Shown: positions 20,518-30,661, counted from the stretch's first letter. The stretch is 64,000 bases of DNA from Aureimonas sp. AU20 (GCF_001442755.1 NZ_CP006368.1:248001-312000); one strand, 5' to 3'. Notes: generated by a model not told the origin, from the letters alone. Numbers and translations are program-made.

Positions 20518-21947
20518 TGACCGATCTCCTATCTCTCGACGCCGCCGCTGTTCTCACCGCCTTCGCGGATCGGCGCCTGTCGCCGGTCGAGTATTTCGAC
20601 GCGGTCACGCGCCGGATCGAGCTATGGGAGCCGCATATCTCGGCGCTCTATGCCTACGATCCCGAAGGGGCCTGTGCGGCGGCGAAGGCCTCCGAGGCGC
20701 GCTGGGCGAAGGGGGCGCCGACGGGGCCGCTCGACGGATTGCCGGTGACGGTGAAGGAACTGATCGCGACGGAGGGTACGCCGATCCCGCTCGGCACGGC
20801 GGCGACGACGCTTTTGCCGGCCGCAGTGGACGCGCCCTCGGCCGCGCGCCTGCGCGAAGCCGGCGCCATCCTCTTCGCCAAGACCACATGCCCCGATTTC
20901 GGCATGCTCTCGTCCGGCCTTTCCACCTTCCACAAGCTGACGCGCAACCCGTGGAACCTCGCCAGGAACCCCGGCGGCTCCAGCGCCGGAGCGGGCGCGG
21001 CGGCCGCTGCCGGCTACGGCCCGCTCCATCTCGGCACCGATATCGGCGGTTCGGTGCGACTGCCCGCCAACTGGTGCGGCCTGTTCGGCTTGAAGCCTAG
21101 CAACGGGCGCATTCCGATCGATCCCTATTATGTCGGCCGCTCTGCCGGGCCGATGACCCGCAGCGTCGCCGACGCCGCCCTGATGATGCCGGTCCTCTCG
21201 CTGCCCGACGCGCGCGACGCCATCAGCCTTCCCTACGAGGCGCTGGCCTGGGGCGATTTCGCGGTGGATGTCTCGGGCCTGCGGATCGGGCTGATGCTGG
21301 ACGCCGGCTGCGGCCTGCCGGTGGACGATAGCGTGCGGGCAGTGGCAGAGGCGGCGGCGCGGCGCTTCGAGGCGGTGGGCGCGCGCATCGTCGAGGTGCC
21401 CGGCGTTCTCACACGCACCATGCTGGACGGGCTGGACGATTTCTGGCGCGCCAAGTTCTGGGGCGACATGGCGCTCTTGGACGAGGCGGCGCGCGGGCGC
21501 GTGCTACCCGCGATCACTGAGTGGGCCGAGCGGGGCGGGCGGCTTTCGGGCGTGGAGGTCGCGCGCGGCTTCAACCGGACGCTGGACATGGCACGCGCCT
21601 GCGCCGCCCTGTTTCAGGAGGTGGACGTCGTGCTTTCACCCACCGCGCCGGTGGTGCACTATCCCGCCGAATGGCCCTCGCCCACCAACGACCCCGCCGG
21701 GCGCCCCTTCGAGCACATCGCCTTCACCGTGCCCTGGAATATGAGCGGCCAGCCGGCCGCCTCGATCAATGCGGGCTTCACGCCGGACGGCTTCCCGATC
21801 GGGATGCAGATCGTCGGCCCGCGCTTCGGCGATCTCTTGGTGATGCGCCTGTCGAAGCTCTTCGAGAGCTGGCGGGCGCCGATCCGCTGGCCCGAGCCGC
21901 CGCGTGCCGTCGCCGCTGCGCCTCAGGACGCTTTCCTGCCGGCCTGA
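20517..21947 (+). CDS. Amidase-signature family hydrolase
   Basis: A 476-residue amidase with the complete Ser-cisSer-Lys triad of the amidase signature family: Lys80 in PVTVKELIA, Ser155 in NPGGSSAGAGAAAAAG, and nucleophile Ser179 in LGTDIGGSVRLPANWCG. The start overlaps the previous stop in TGATG, so it is cotranscribed with the peptide-type transporter, suggesting that the imported compound is an amide or peptide hydrolysed in the cytoplasm. GatA is unlikely because no gatB/gatC genes are near and the sequence is of the stand-alone amidase type. No signal peptide. Substrate cannot be told from sequence. Confidence 0.9.
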
Positions 21948-21960
21948 CCCGTTCGGGCCT

Positions 21961-22740
21961 TCAACTCGTGGAGAGACGGGCGAGGGCTGCGAGGATCATG
22001 CGCTCGGAGCGGACGAGATAGCGCTCCATGGCGCGGCTCGCCTCTTCGGGCCGGCCCGCTTCCAGCTCGGCCAGGATCGACGCGTTCATCTCGATATAGG
22101 GGGCGTGCAAGCGCTCGGGATCGTCGAGCTGGCCGAAGCAAAGGCGCAGTTCGGCGGCGACCTGCGCGTAGAAGGACGACAGGCGCTGGCTGTCGGCCAG
22201 ATCCACCACGGCGGCGTGAAAGCGCATATTGGCGCTGCCGACGCCTTGCCAGTCGGCCTCGGCATGGCGCGCCCGCGCCTCGGCCACGGCCTCGGCCATG
22301 CGCGCGGCGGCGGGGTGGCCGGGATAGGCCTGGGCCAGGGCCTGGCATTCCAGCATCCGGCGCACGCGATAGATGTCGAGGATCGAGGCGGCAGAGGGCA
22401 CCGAAACGAAGACGCCGCGATTGGGCTCGTGGTGCAGCAGCCCTTCCTTGGTGAGGAGGCGGAACACCTCGCGCAGCGTGTTGCGCGACACGGCGAGATC
22501 GCCTGCCAGCGCCGTTTCGGACAGGCGCTGGCCGGGCAGAAGCTCGCCCGCGATGATGCGGTCGCGCAGCGCCTCGGCGATGCGCGCCGTCAGCGCCAGC
22601 GGATTGGCAACGACGGCGCTCAATCGGAAAGGCCGCGCCCAGAGCTGGCCCAAGCGGTCTTGGTCGTTCGCGCCGGCATCCCCGCTCCTTGGCCCGTGTC
22701 TCGAATCGTCGCGGACCATCGGCCAAGCCGGGGCCGACAT
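21961..22740 (-). CDS. GntR-family (FadR-type) transcriptional regulator
   Basis: A 259-residue regulator. The winged helix-turn-helix (about residues 45-105) includes LRDRIIAGELLPGQRLSETA and AVSRNTLREVFRLLTKEGLL; the rest is an all-helical FCD-type effector domain with the arginine/histidine pattern ANMRFHAAVVDLADSQRL. The ATG at 22740 has GAGG four bases upstream; a second ATG at 22719 has none. Transcribed away from the NRAMP-like/pxp operon and facing the amidase operon end (13-base gap). Inverted repeats in the 220-base gap upstream make it the likely regulator of the 22965-29175 operon and of itself (inference). Confidence 0.87.
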   Translation of the reverse strand: MSAPAWPMVRDDSRHGPRSGDAGANDQDRLGQLWARPFRLSAVVANPLALTARIAEALRDRIIAGELLPGQRLSETALAGDLAVSRNTLREVFRLLTKEGLLHHEPNRGVFVSVPSAASILDIYRVRRMLECQALAQAYPGHPAAARMAEAVAEARARHAEADWQGVGSANMRFHAAVVDLADSQRLSSFYAQVAAELRLCFGQLDDPERLHAPYIEMNASILAELEAGRPEEASRAMERYLVRSERMILAALARLSTS

Positions 22741-22844
22741 CAAGCCTCGCGCGCACTCTGGGCGCAGGCGCAGGGCGGACTTTGCGCAAGAGCCGCGCAG
22801 GACGTTGCTCGCTTGTTGGACATGTTGCCGACGTTCTGCACAAA

Positions 22845-22863
22845 TTGCAGGACAGTCATGCAA
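22845..22863. promoter_or_regulatory. Candidate GntR operator 1
   Basis: Inverted repeat TTGCA (22845-22849) / TGCAA (22859-22863) with a 9-base spacer in the gap between the divergent GntR gene and the NRAMP-like gene, 102 bases before the latter. Confidence 0.4.
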
Positions 22864-22869
22864 AAATCG

Positions 22870-22896
22870 TTGAACAATATTGACCTTGTCGTTCAA
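22870..22896. promoter_or_regulatory. Candidate GntR operator 2 / promoter region
   Basis: Inverted repeat TTGAAC (22870-22875) / GTTCAA (22891-22896) around an AT-rich 15-base spacer that also contains ATATTGACC. It lies 69 bases before the NRAMP-like start. Together with operator 1 it forms two stacked sites suited to autoregulated divergent control. Confidence 0.4.
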
Positions 22897-22964
22897 TCGT
22901 CGGAAGCTGTCACCGCAATTCGGCCCCAATCCTCCGGCGCGCGCCGCCCCATGGGAGCATGACG

Positions 22965-24233
22965 ATGGATCCAGTTCCTTCCCCCCGGCCGGCCGTGCCG
23001 GCCGCGTCCTCGACCTTCGGGCGGGGCAACGAGTCCAAGCGCTTCGCCCTGGTCTCGGCGGTCTTCCTGATGGCGACCGCCGCCAGCGGACCGGGCTTCA
23101 TCACCCAGACCGCGACCTTCACCCAGACCATGGGCGCGGCCTTCGCCTTCGGCATTCTGGCCTCGGTGATCATCGACTACATCGTCCAGATCAACATCTG
23201 GCGCATCGTCGCCGCCACGCGCATGCGCGCCTCCGACATCGCCAACGCGGCGATCCCCGGCTCGGGCTATCTCCTGGCCTTCCTCGTCATCCTGGGCGGG
23301 TTGTTCTTCAACATCGCCAATGTCGCCGGCGCCGGCCTCGGCCTCAACGCGCTGGTCGGGCTCGACCCCAAGATCGGCGGTGCGCTCTCGGCGCTGCTGG
23401 CGATCGGCATCTTCCTCAACAAGCGCGCCGGCGGGGTCATGGACCGCACCATGATCGCGCTCGGTGTCATCAAGATCGCACTGATCCTGTTCGTCGCCTA
23501 TTCCGCCAGCCCGCCGGTCGGCGAGGCGCTGCGCCAGACCGTCTGGCCCGACACGATCGACTTCCCCACGATCACCACGATCGTCGGCGGCACGGTCGGC
23601 GGCTATCTCACCTATGCCGGCGCCCACCGCCTTCTCGACAAGGGGCTGGTCGGCAAGGAGAATATCCCCTCCGTCACCAAGGCCGCGCTGAACGGCATCA
23701 CGGTGACAGGCATCATGCGCTTCATCCTGTTCCTCGGCATTCTCGGCGTCGTGTCGTCAGGCGTCACGCTGGACCTGTCGGGCCGCACCGCCAACCCCGC
23801 CGCCCAGGCCTTCGGCCATGCCGTCGGCGAGTTCGGCTTCCGCGTCTTCGGCTTGATCTTCTGGGCCGCCGGCATGAGCTCGATCATCGGCGCGGCCTAT
23901 ACGTCGGTCTCGTTCATGACCGCCTTCAAGACCGGCATGAGCGATCGCGCCCGGTCCTACGCCACCGTCGTCTTCATCTCCGTGTCGCTCGCCATCTTCC
24001 TGCTCATCGGCACCACGCCCGCCGCGCTTCTCGTCTTCGTCGGCGGCTTCAACGGGCTTGTCCTGCCGATCGGCCTCACCATCATCCTCTACGCTGCCTG
24101 GGCGCGGCGGGATCTGATGTGCGACTATCGCCATCCCATCTGGCTCTTCGGCCTCGGCGTCGCCACCGCCGCCTTGACCTGGTGGATGGGCTATCGCTCC
24201 ATCGGCCCGATCTTCGCCTTCCTCAGCCGCTGA
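22965..24233 (+). CDS. NRAMP-superfamily transporter lacking metal-binding motifs (YcsG-like)
   Basis: A 422-residue membrane protein with about eleven hydrophobic segments. It resembles YcsG of Bacillus subtilis, which also sits with ycsF, ycsI, kipI and kipA. TM1 reads [17 protein letters not shown]: the GPGF turn of NRAMP is kept, but the metal-ligand DPGN is absent. The TM6 region ([20 protein letters not shown]) lacks the Met-containing MPHN ligand motif. The protein therefore probably does not move Mn/Fe; given its operon it may import 5-oxoproline or a related acid (inference). Start: ATG at 22965 has GGGAG at 7-base spacing; the ATG at 22959 is too close to it. Confidence 0.8.
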   Translation: MDPVPSPRPAVPAASSTFGRGNESKRFALVSAVFLMATAASGPGFITQTATFTQTMGAAFAFGILASVIIDYIVQINIWRIVAATRMRASDIANAAIPGSGYLLAFLVILGGLFFNIANVAGAGLGLNALVGLDPKIGGALSALLAIGIFLNKRAGGVMDRTMIALGVIKIALILFVAYSASPPVGEALRQTVWPDTIDFPTITTIVGGTVGGYLTYAGAHRLLDKGLVGKENIPSVTKAALNGITVTGIMRFILFLGILGVVSSGVTLDLSGRTANPAAQAFGHAVGEFGFRVFGLIFWAAGMSSIIGAAYTSVSFMTAFKTGMSDRARSYATVVFISVSLAIFLLIGTTPAALLVFVGGFNGLVLPIGLTIILYAAWARRDLMCDYRHPIWLFGLGVATAALTWWMGYRSIGPIFAFLSR

Positions 24234-24255
24234 TCCGCGAAAGGACGAAACGCCT

Positions 24256-25026
24256 ATGTCCGCCATCGACCTCAACAGCGATCTCGGCGAAAGCTACGGC
24301 GCCTGGGCCATGGGCGACGACGCGGCGATGCTCTCCATCGTGTCCAGCGCCAACATCGCCTGCGGCTTCCATGCCGGCGATCCTGCCGGCCTGCTTCGCA
24401 CCTTGCGCGAGGCGGCCGAGCGGGGCGTCAGGGTCGGCGCCCATGTCTCCTATCCCGATCGCGTCGGCTTCGGCCGGCGCGACATGGACGTGGCGCACGA
24501 GGATCTCTTGGCCGACGTCGTCTACCAGATCGGCGCGCTGCAGGGGCTGGCCCGCGCCGCCGGCACCTCGGTCACCTACGTCAAGCCGCATGGCGCGCTC
24601 TACAACCGCATCGCCGGCGACGCGCGCCAGGGGCGGGCGGTGATCGAAGGGATCAAGCTCGCCGACCCCGCGCTGGTCCTGATGGGGCTCGCCGGTGCGC
24701 CGATCCTCACGCAGGCCCGCGAGGCGGGGCTGGCGACCGTGGCCGAGGCCTTCGCCGACCGCGCCTATACGCCGGAGGGCACGTTGGTCTCGCGCCGCGA
24801 GCCGGGCGCGGTGATCCACGATCCCGAAACGGTCGCCCGCCGCATGGTGCAACTCGCTCAGTCCGGCACGCTGGAGGCCATCGACGGCTCCACCGTGCGC
24901 CTCACCGCGCAGTCGATCTGCGTTCATGGGGACAGTCCTGGCGCGGTCGCCATCGCGCGCGCCGTGCGCGAGGCCTTCGAGGCTTCCTCCATCGCCGTGC
25001 GGCCTTTCACGGGAGAGCGGGCATGA
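24256..25026 (+). CDS. pxpA: 5-oxoprolinase subunit A (LamB/YcsF family)
   Basis: A 256-residue TIM-barrel-like protein with the LamB/YcsF hallmarks [13 protein letters not shown] at the start, [40 protein letters not shown] and [11 protein letters not shown]. In E. coli, PxpA with PxpB and PxpC converts 5-oxoproline to glutamate with ATP. It starts 22 bases after the transporter gene and ends overlapping the next gene in ATGA. Full family length, no odd residues noticed. Confidence 0.93.
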   Translation: MSAIDLNSDLGESYGAWAMGDDAAMLSIVSSANIACGFHAGDPAGLLRTLREAAERGVRVGAHVSYPDRVGFGRRDMDVAHEDLLADVVYQIGALQGLARAAGTSVTYVKPHGALYNRIAGDARQGRAVIEGIKLADPALVLMGLAGAPILTQAREAGLATVAEAFADRAYTPEGTLVSRREPGAVIHDPETVARRMVQLAQSGTLEAIDGSTVRLTAQSICVHGDSPGAVAIARAVREAFEASSIAVRPFTGERA

Positions 25027-25823
25027 GTGCCGTCGCCACGCAGGCGCAGCTGGAAAGCGCCCGCGCGGCGCGGCTTCGCTACCGCGCCGGAGAAGTGGCG
25101 CCGACGGCCGGCGTCGCACCGGGCCTGACGCAGGCGAACATGATCGTCCTGCCGCGCGACTGGGCCTTCGACTTCCTGCTCTACGCCCAGCGCAACTCCA
25201 AGAGCTGCCCGGTGTTGGACGTCACGGATGTGGGGTCGGTCACCACCACGCTCGCGCCGCAAGCGGACCTTCGCACCGACCTGCCGCTGTACCGCATCTG
25301 GCGGGACGGCAAGCTGGCCGAGGAAGTGCCGGACGCGACAGCCGCCTGGGCCGAGCACCCCGATCTCGTCGCCTTCCTGATCGGCTGCTCCTTCACCTTC
25401 GAGACGCCGCTGGTCGAGGCCGGCATCGAGGTGCGCCACATCACCGACGGCACCAATGTGCCGATGTATCTGACCGACCGCGCCTGCCGCCCGGCCGGGC
25501 GGCTCAAGGGAAATCTCGTCGTCTCCATGCGCCCCGTTGCGGCCGAGCGCGTCGCGGATGCGGCGATGATTTCGGGGCGCTTTCCCGCCGTCCACGGCTC
25601 GCCCGTCCATGTCGGCGCGCCGGATCGGATCGGCATATCGGACCTCGCCAAGCCCGATTTCGGCGATCCCGTTCGCATCGAGCCCGGCGAGATCCCGGTC
25701 TTCTGGGCCTGCGGCGTCACCCCGCAGGCGGCGGTCATGGCCTCCGGCGTGCCCTTCGCCATCACCCATTCGCCGGGCCACATGTTCGTGACCGACATTC
25801 CCGACGCGGCCTATCACGTTTGA
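25023..25823 (+). CDS. YcsI-like DUF1445 protein (putative hydro-lyase / D-glutamate cyclase family)
   Basis: A 266-residue cytoplasmic protein of the YcsI/DUF1445 family. Marks: [19 protein letters not shown], the [13 protein letters not shown] segment, [16 protein letters not shown] and the ending [19 protein letters not shown]. Some members are annotated as D-glutamate cyclase, which forms 5-oxo-D-proline from D-glutamate; this would link it to the 5-oxoprolinase genes on either side. Starts in an ATGA overlap with pxpA. The reaction in this organism is inference. Confidence 0.85.
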   Translation: MSAVATQAQLESARAARLRYRAGEVAPTAGVAPGLTQANMIVLPRDWAFDFLLYAQRNSKSCPVLDVTDVGSVTTTLAPQADLRTDLPLYRIWRDGKLAEEVPDATAAWAEHPDLVAFLIGCSFTFETPLVEAGIEVRHITDGTNVPMYLTDRACRPAGRLKGNLVVSMRPVAAERVADAAMISGRFPAVHGSPVHVGAPDRIGISDLAKPDFGDPVRIEPGEIPVFWACGVTPQAAVMASGVPFAITHSPGHMFVTDIPDAAYHV

Positions 25824-25834
25824 GAGTTCTTCCG

Positions 25835-27451
25835 ATGCGCATCCTGCCGGTCAGTCTTCGCGTGGTGCTGGTGGAGCTTGCCGATCTCGGCGAGACGCTG
25901 GCGCTTTTCGCCTCGCTCCAGGCCGAACCGCTGGCCGGCGTCGACGAGGTGCTGCCGGCGGCCCGCACGCTGATGATCCGCTTCCAACCCGAAATCCTCT
26001 CGCCCGAGGCGCTGACTGAAGCCCTGCGCGCGCGCGATCTGACCGCCCGGCCCGACCGCGGCGGCGCTCTGGTCGAGGTGCCGACGGTCTATGATGGCGA
26101 GGATCTCGGCGAGGTGGCGGCGCTGACCGGGCTTTCCGTCGAGGAGGTGATTCGGCGCCACGCGGCCTCCGAGTTCACGGTCGCCTTTTCCGGCTTCGCG
26201 CCGGGCTTCGGCTATCTCGTCGGCGGCGACGAGGCGTTGCACGTGCCGCGTCGGCAGAGCCCGCGCACGCGCATTCCGGCGGGCTCGGTGGCGCTGGCCG
26301 GACCGTTCAGCGGAGTCTACCCGCAGCCGAGCCCCGGCGGCTGGCAGCTCATCGGCACGACGCCGGTGCCGATGTGGGATCTCGCCCGCACCCCGCCGGC
26401 CTTGTTCCAGCCGGGAGACCGGGTGCGCTTCGTCCCCATCGCGCCGGTCGAGGCCGAGCGGCTTCGCGAGGAGGCCGCGGCCACCGCGCCCGCGGCGGAG
26501 GCGCAGGCGCGGGCAGGGGGCTTGGCCGTTCTCGCCGCGGCCATGCCCGCCTTGTTTCAGGATCGCGGCCGCTTCGGCGAAACGCGCCAGGGCGTTTCGG
26601 CCTCCGGCGCGCTGGACGGCGGCGCTATGCGCGCGGCCAACCGCTTGGTCGGCAACCGGACCGACGCACCGGTGCTGGAGATCACCGGCGGCGGCTTTCG
26701 GCTGGAAGCGCGCGAGAGCGCCGTGGTGGCGATCGCCGGCGCGCCCGCGCCGCTGTCGCTGATCGACGCGGCTGGGCGCAATGTCCCGGCCGAGACGTGG
26801 CATACGCTGGCCCTGGAGCCCGGCGATAGGCTGGAGATCGCCGCGCCCAAGGCCGGCGTGCGGACCTATTTGGCGCTGCGCGGCGGCTTCGCCGTCGAGC
26901 CCGTTCTCGGCAGCGCCAGCACGGACACGCTCGCCCATGTCGGCCCGCCGGTGGTGACGGCGGGGGCCGTGCTGCGCGCCGACCCGGTCGCGCGCACGAT
27001 CGTCGGCGCGGTGACCCCCGCGCTCGAAGCACCCTTCCTTTGCCCGGCGCGCGGCGAGACCGTGGTGCTCGACGTCGTGATGGGGCCGCGCACGGACTGG
27101 TTCACCGACGAGGCCGTCGCGCTCCTGGCGTCTCAGGTCTTTGAGGTCACGCCGCAGTCGAACCGCGTTGGCATCCGGTTGGAGGGCGCCGTCCCGCTCT
27201 CCAAGCGTGAGGGGATGGGTGAGCTGCCAAGCGAGGGCACGGCGACCGGCGCGATCCAGGTGCCCCATAGCGGCCAGCCCGTCCTGTTCCTGGCCGACCA
27301 TCCGTTGACCGGCGGCTATCCCGTGATCGCGACGGTCGCCGAATACCATCTCGACCTCGCGGGCCAGATTCCGGTTCATGCCCGCATCCGCTTCCGTCCG
27401 ATCCGCCCCTTCGCCGAGATCGCGCCTCTCGCTCACGAGACCACGCCATGA
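25835..27451 (+). CDS. Fused PxpB-PxpC (KipI-KipA) 5-oxoprolinase / carboxyltransferase-like protein
   Basis: One 538-residue chain joins two proteins that are separate in E. coli and B. subtilis. Residues 1-205 are KipI/PxpB ([46 protein letters not shown]). After an Ala/Glu-rich linker (206-228) comes KipA/PxpC ([31 protein letters not shown], the late [14 protein letters not shown]). Both halves are homologous to the carboxyltransferase part of urea carboxylase. With pxpA upstream it may act as 5-oxoprolinase; with the biotin carboxylase-carrier protein directly downstream (ATGA overlap) it may act as its carboxyltransferase. The ATG at 25835 is preceded by GAGAG; the frame is open upstream inside ycsI. 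Confidence 0.9.
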   Translation: MRILPVSLRVVLVELADLGETLALFASLQAEPLAGVDEVLPAARTLMIRFQPEILSPEALTEALRARDLTARPDRGGALVEVPTVYDGEDLGEVAALTGLSVEEVIRRHAASEFTVAFSGFAPGFGYLVGGDEALHVPRRQSPRTRIPAGSVALAGPFSGVYPQPSPGGWQLIGTTPVPMWDLARTPPALFQPGDRVRFVPIAPVEAERLREEAAATAPAAEAQARAGGLAVLAAAMPALFQDRGRFGETRQGVSASGALDGGAMRAANRLVGNRTDAPVLEITGGGFRLEARESAVVAIAGAPAPLSLIDAAGRNVPAETWHTLALEPGDRLEIAAPKAGVRTYLALRGGFAVEPVLGSASTDTLAHVGPPVVTAGAVLRADPVARTIVGAVTPALEAPFLCPARGETVVLDVVMGPRTDWFTDEAVALLASQVFEVTPQSNRVGIRLEGAVPLSKREGMGELPSEGTATGAIQVPHSGQPVLFLADHPLTGGYPVIATVAEYHLDLAGQIPVHARIRFRPIRPFAEIAPLAHETTP

Positions 27452-29175
27452 AAAAAGTCCTCATCGCCAATCGCGGCGAGATCGCCCTTCGCATCGTCCG
27501 TGCCTGCCGCGACGCCGGGCTCGGCTCGGTCGCCGTCTATGCCGACGCGGATGCCGACGCGCCCTTCGCCCGCGCCGCCGACGAGGCCTATGCGCTGGGC
27601 GGCGACAAGCCGGCCGACACCTATCTCGACGGCGTGAAACTCGTCGCGATCGCCTTGAAGGCCGGCGCCGACGCCGTCCATCCCGGCTACGGCTTCCTCT
27701 CGGAGCGGGCGGATTTCGCCAAAGCCGTGATCGACGCCGGCCTCACCTGGATCGGCCCCGACCCGGCGGTGATCGAGGCGCTGGGCGATAAGGTCGAGGC
27801 GCGGCGCATCGCCGAGCGCGTCGGCGCGCCGCTGGTGGCCGGCACGGACGGCCCGGCCGCCTCCGCCGAGGAGGTTCTGGCCTTCGCCCGCGAGCACGGG
27901 CTCCCCATCGCCATCAAGGCCGCCTTCGGCGGTGGCGGGCGCGGGCTGAAGGTCGCCTGGGAGATGGACGAGGTGGCCGAGCTCTTCGAGTCGGCCGTGC
28001 GCGAGGCGACCAGCGCCTTCGGGCGCGGCGAGTGCTTCGTGGAGCGCTTCATCGACCGGCCGCGCCATGTGGAAGCGCAGGTCCTGGCCGACCGGCACGG
28101 CCATGTCGCCGTGCTCGGCACGCGCGACTGCTCGCTCCAGCGGCGAAACCAGAAGCTGGTGGAAGAAGCGCCCGCGCCCTTCCTCACCGACGAGCAGCGC
28201 GCCCGCATCCACGAATCCGCCCGCGCCATCTGCGCGGAGGCCGGCTATACCGGCGCGGGAACGGTGGAGTTCCTGCTCGGTCGCGACGGGATCATCTCCT
28301 TCCTCGAGGTCAACACGCGGTTGCAGGTCGAGCATCCCGTGACCGAGGAGACGACGGGCATCGACCTCGTGCGCGAGCAATTCCGCATCGCCGACGGCCT
28401 TCCTTTGTCCTTTTCGGAGGTTCCGGCGCCGCGCGGCCATTCCATCGAGTTCCGCATCAACGCAGAGGACCCCGCGCGCGGCTTCCTGCCGACGCCGGGG
28501 GAGGTGACGCGTTTCGACCCGCCTTCCGGCCCCGGCATCCGGCTCGATAGCGGTGTCATCGCCGGCTCGCGCGTTCACCCCGCCTTCGACTCCATGCTGG
28601 CCAAGCTGATCGTGACCGGCGCGACGCGCGAGGAGGCGCTCGCCCGCGCGCGCCGGGCCTTGGGCGAGTTCGCGATCGAGGGCGTCGCCACGGTGCTGCC
28701 GTTCCACCGCGCGGTTCTCGATGCGCCGGCCTTCACAGCGGAAGACGGTTTCGGCGTTCACACGCGCTGGATCGAGACGGAATTCGCCGACACGCTGGCC
28801 GAGCAGGCGCGGCCCGCGCCGCTCGGCGAGGCGCCCATGCTGCGCCTACCGGTCGAGATCGACGGACGCCGCGTCCTGCTCGGCCTGCCGGCCGCCTTCG
28901 CCGCAGGCTTCAACCCGCTTGCCGCGCCCGCGCAAGCCCCGGCACCGAGTGCCGTGGCTGATCCCGGCGCTGTCGCGGCGCCCGTCGCCGGAACGCTGCA
29001 GGCCTGGCGCTTCTCGGACGGCGACGCGGTGGAGCCAGGCGCGATCCTCGTCACGATGGAAGCCATGAAGATGGAAACCAACGTGACGGCGCCGCATGCG
29101 GGCCGCCTGCGCATCCTCTCCAAGGACGGATATCAGGAGGTTGGCGCGGTTCTGGCGCGGATCGAGCCCGCCTGA
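27448..29175 (+). CDS. Biotin carboxylase with fused biotin carboxyl carrier domain
   Basis: A 575-residue protein. Residues 1-445 are an AccC-type biotin carboxylase: [23 protein letters not shown]-grasp loop [13 protein letters not shown], and [18 protein letters not shown] with the catalytic Glu/Arg. A Pro/Ala-rich linker (about 485-505) leads to a lipoyl/biotinyl domain with EAMKMET, Lys541 being the predicted biotin site. It resembles the alpha subunits of acyl-CoA carboxylases, but no carboxyltransferase beta gene is nearby. The only adjacent carboxyltransferase-like gene is the fused pxpBC whose stop it overlaps, so it probably carboxylates a small amide/lactam, as in urea carboxylase (inference). 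Last gene of the operon; a strong hairpin follows. Confidence 0.9.
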   Translation: MKKVLIANRGEIALRIVRACRDAGLGSVAVYADADADAPFARAADEAYALGGDKPADTYLDGVKLVAIALKAGADAVHPGYGFLSERADFAKAVIDAGLTWIGPDPAVIEALGDKVEARRIAERVGAPLVAGTDGPAASAEEVLAFAREHGLPIAIKAAFGGGGRGLKVAWEMDEVAELFESAVREATSAFGRGECFVERFIDRPRHVEAQVLADRHGHVAVLGTRDCSLQRRNQKLVEEAPAPFLTDEQRARIHESARAICAEAGYTGAGTVEFLLGRDGIISFLEVNTRLQVEHPVTEETTGIDLVREQFRIADGLPLSFSEVPAPRGHSIEFRINAEDPARGFLPTPGEVTRFDPPSGPGIRLDSGVIAGSRVHPAFDSMLAKLIVTGATREEALARARRALGEFAIEGVATVLPFHRAVLDAPAFTAEDGFGVHTRWIETEFADTLAEQARPAPLGEAPMLRLPVEIDGRRVLLGLPAAFAAGFNPLAAPAQAPAPSAVADPGAVAAPVAGTLQAWRFSDGDAVEPGAILVTMEAMKMETNVTAPHAGRLRILSKDGYQEVGAVLARIEPA

Positions 29176-29198
29176 AACGGGTGCCGCACAGCGTGTGC

Positions 29199-29230
29199 GA
29201 GGCGTCGGGGCAACGTCGGCCCGACGCCTC
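29199..29230 (+). terminator. Strong hairpin after the pxp/biotin carboxylase operon
   Basis: Perfect 11-base arms GAGGCGTCGGG (29199-29209) and CCCGACGCCTC (29220-29230) with a 10-base loop, starting 24 bases after the stop at 29175. No T-run follows, so it is either a weak intrinsic terminator or a 3'-end stabilising stem. Confidence 0.5.
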
Positions 29231-29703
29231 CGTTCGCCGAAAGCCGACACTTTGCTGAAATCGGGCGACCGGTGTCGGCGCTTGAGGGCGTTCGGCTCGT
29301 GCTCTTGCATAAGGGGCGGCTTGCCACTTGGCTCTGCCTACGGCACTTTGGACGTGTCAGCCTGGATGCGGCGATCTTGATCGGTCCGCACCGGGCTTCT
29401 TGGGCAACGGACTGCCAGCTGACACTCACCCCATTATTCGTGTTCCATAAGACAAATTATGAAGCTTCGGTTTTTCTTACCCTAATCAGAGGGTTGTGCG
29501 AGCGGGGTACCATAGAGAATTTGGCCGAGCAGTTCGCGGAGTTGACGGTCAGGGCGAAGTATCTCCGATCCCGATGACGCAATCTCAGCCGGCGCGGCCG
29601 GGACTTGACCCGTCATCGGTGAGCATCCCGCGACCTCGCCGACCGGCCCCGTCGGCATTTGAACGTCTCCTCAGTGATTTGCGATCGATAGCTCCCCGTC
29701 AAA
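29231..29703. other. Intergenic region, no supported gene
   Basis: About 470 bases between the pxp operon hairpin and the 3' end of the LysR gene. The central part (29430-29560) is AT-richer than the surroundings and could be a remnant of transferred DNA. A 101-codon plus-strand frame starting with GTG at 29272 has no ribosome site or recognisable motif and is not called. Confidence 0.4.
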
Positions 29704-30627
29704 CTATTGCGGCACCGGCGCCGACAGCGCCCCTTGCCGGCGTCCCTTGGCGATGAGCCAGCGGTGGAAGTCCCGCGCGAAGGGCTTGTCCAGCGAGGGC
29801 GGGCTCCAGGCGAGGAAGTAAGGAGCGGCCAGCCGCAGCCGGCGATCGAAGGGAACGACGAGGCGGCCGCTTTCCAACTCGTCCGCGATCATCGACATCT
29901 GCGCCAGCACGAAGCCCCGCCCCGCCACCGCGGCGTCGATCGCGCTGGAGGACAGCATGTAGGAAAGGTCGCGCGGAATTTCGCCCGCCGGCGCGCCCAC
30001 CTCCGCCGCCCAGTCCTCCCAACTCGGCGCCAGCGAGGCAGCGCCGGCCCAGACGATGTGAAGCAGCGGGAAGCTCAGGATGTCGGCGCCCTCTCGCAGC
30101 CTGTGCCCCTCGATCAGGCGCGGCGAGCAGGCTGGCACGGCCCAGTCGGTGAAGAGTTCCGCCGCGTGGAGATAGCGCGGCTGAGGCCCGTAGAAGATAC
30201 GAAAGTCGATCCCGTCCCGTTCCAGATCGGGCTCCTGTTCCGTGCCGACGAGCTGCACCACCGAGCCCGGACACAGCGCGCGCCACTCGAAAATCTCCCG
30301 CCCGATCCATTTGCCGAGCACCGAGGTGAGCGCGCTGAGGCTGAGCGCCGTGTCGCCCCGCGCCCGGCGCACGATCTCCACCGCCCCAGCCAGCCGCGCG
30401 AAGCCCGCATGGATCTCGGCATGGTAGAGCCGGCCCCAGCGCGTCAGCTCCATCCGCCGGCCGCGCCGCTCGATCAGCGAAAGGCCCAGATGCTCTTCCA
30501 GCTTCTGCAATTGCTGCGTCACCGCGCCGGGCGAAACGCCGAGTTCGCGCGCCGCCTCGCTCACGCTGCCATGCGTGCCAAAGGCGGCGAAGGCCTGAAG
30601 CGCTTTGAGATGCGGGATGGGCGCCAT
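29704..30627 (-). CDS. LysR-family transcriptional regulator (GcvA-like)
   Basis: A 307-residue regulator. The N-terminal helix-turn-helix is LQAFAAFGTHGSVSEAAREL with GVSPGAVTQQLQKLEEHLGL, typical of the GcvA branch (S-x-G-A-V-T-Q-Q), followed by a substrate-binding-like effector domain with FRIFYG in the first lobe. The ATG at 30627 has GAGG three bases upstream; a TTG at 30636 is possible but weaker. It is divergent from the Rieske oxygenase operon with a 114-base gap that contains a LysR-like dyad, so it likely controls that operon (inference). Confidence 0.9.
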   Translation of the reverse strand: MAPIPHLKALQAFAAFGTHGSVSEAARELGVSPGAVTQQLQKLEEHLGLSLIERRGRRMELTRWGRLYHAEIHAGFARLAGAVEIVRRARGDTALSLSALTSVLGKWIGREIFEWRALCPGSVVQLVGTEQEPDLERDGIDFRIFYGPQPRYLHAAELFTDWAVPACSPRLIEGHRLREGADILSFPLLHIVWAGAASLAPSWEDWAAEVGAPAGEIPRDLSYMLSSSAIDAAVAGRGFVLAQMSMIADELESGRLVVPFDRRLRLAAPYFLAWSPPSLDKPFARDFHRWLIAKGRRQGALSAPVPQ

Positions 30628-30646
30628 GGTCCTCAAGCAGTTTGGA

Positions 30647-30661
30647 TTTAGAATAACTAAA
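30647..30661. promoter_or_regulatory. Candidate LysR-type operator
   Basis: TTTAG-AATAA-CTAAA is a perfect 5-base dyad with T and A at the ends, 20 bases from the LysR start and 81 bases before the Rieske gene. It fits the dyad type bound by LysR proteins in divergent promoters. Confidence 0.35.

Noticed and set aside
27448..29175. Standard acetyl-CoA or propionyl-CoA carboxylase alpha subunit
   Set aside because: Domain layout would fit, but there is no beta-subunit gene and it is translationally coupled to the PxpB-PxpC fusion; kept as an alternative only.
29272..29577. Possible 101-residue plus-strand gene between the pxp operon and the LysR gene
   Set aside because: GTG start without ribosome site, no recognisable motif, codon use unlike the neighbours.
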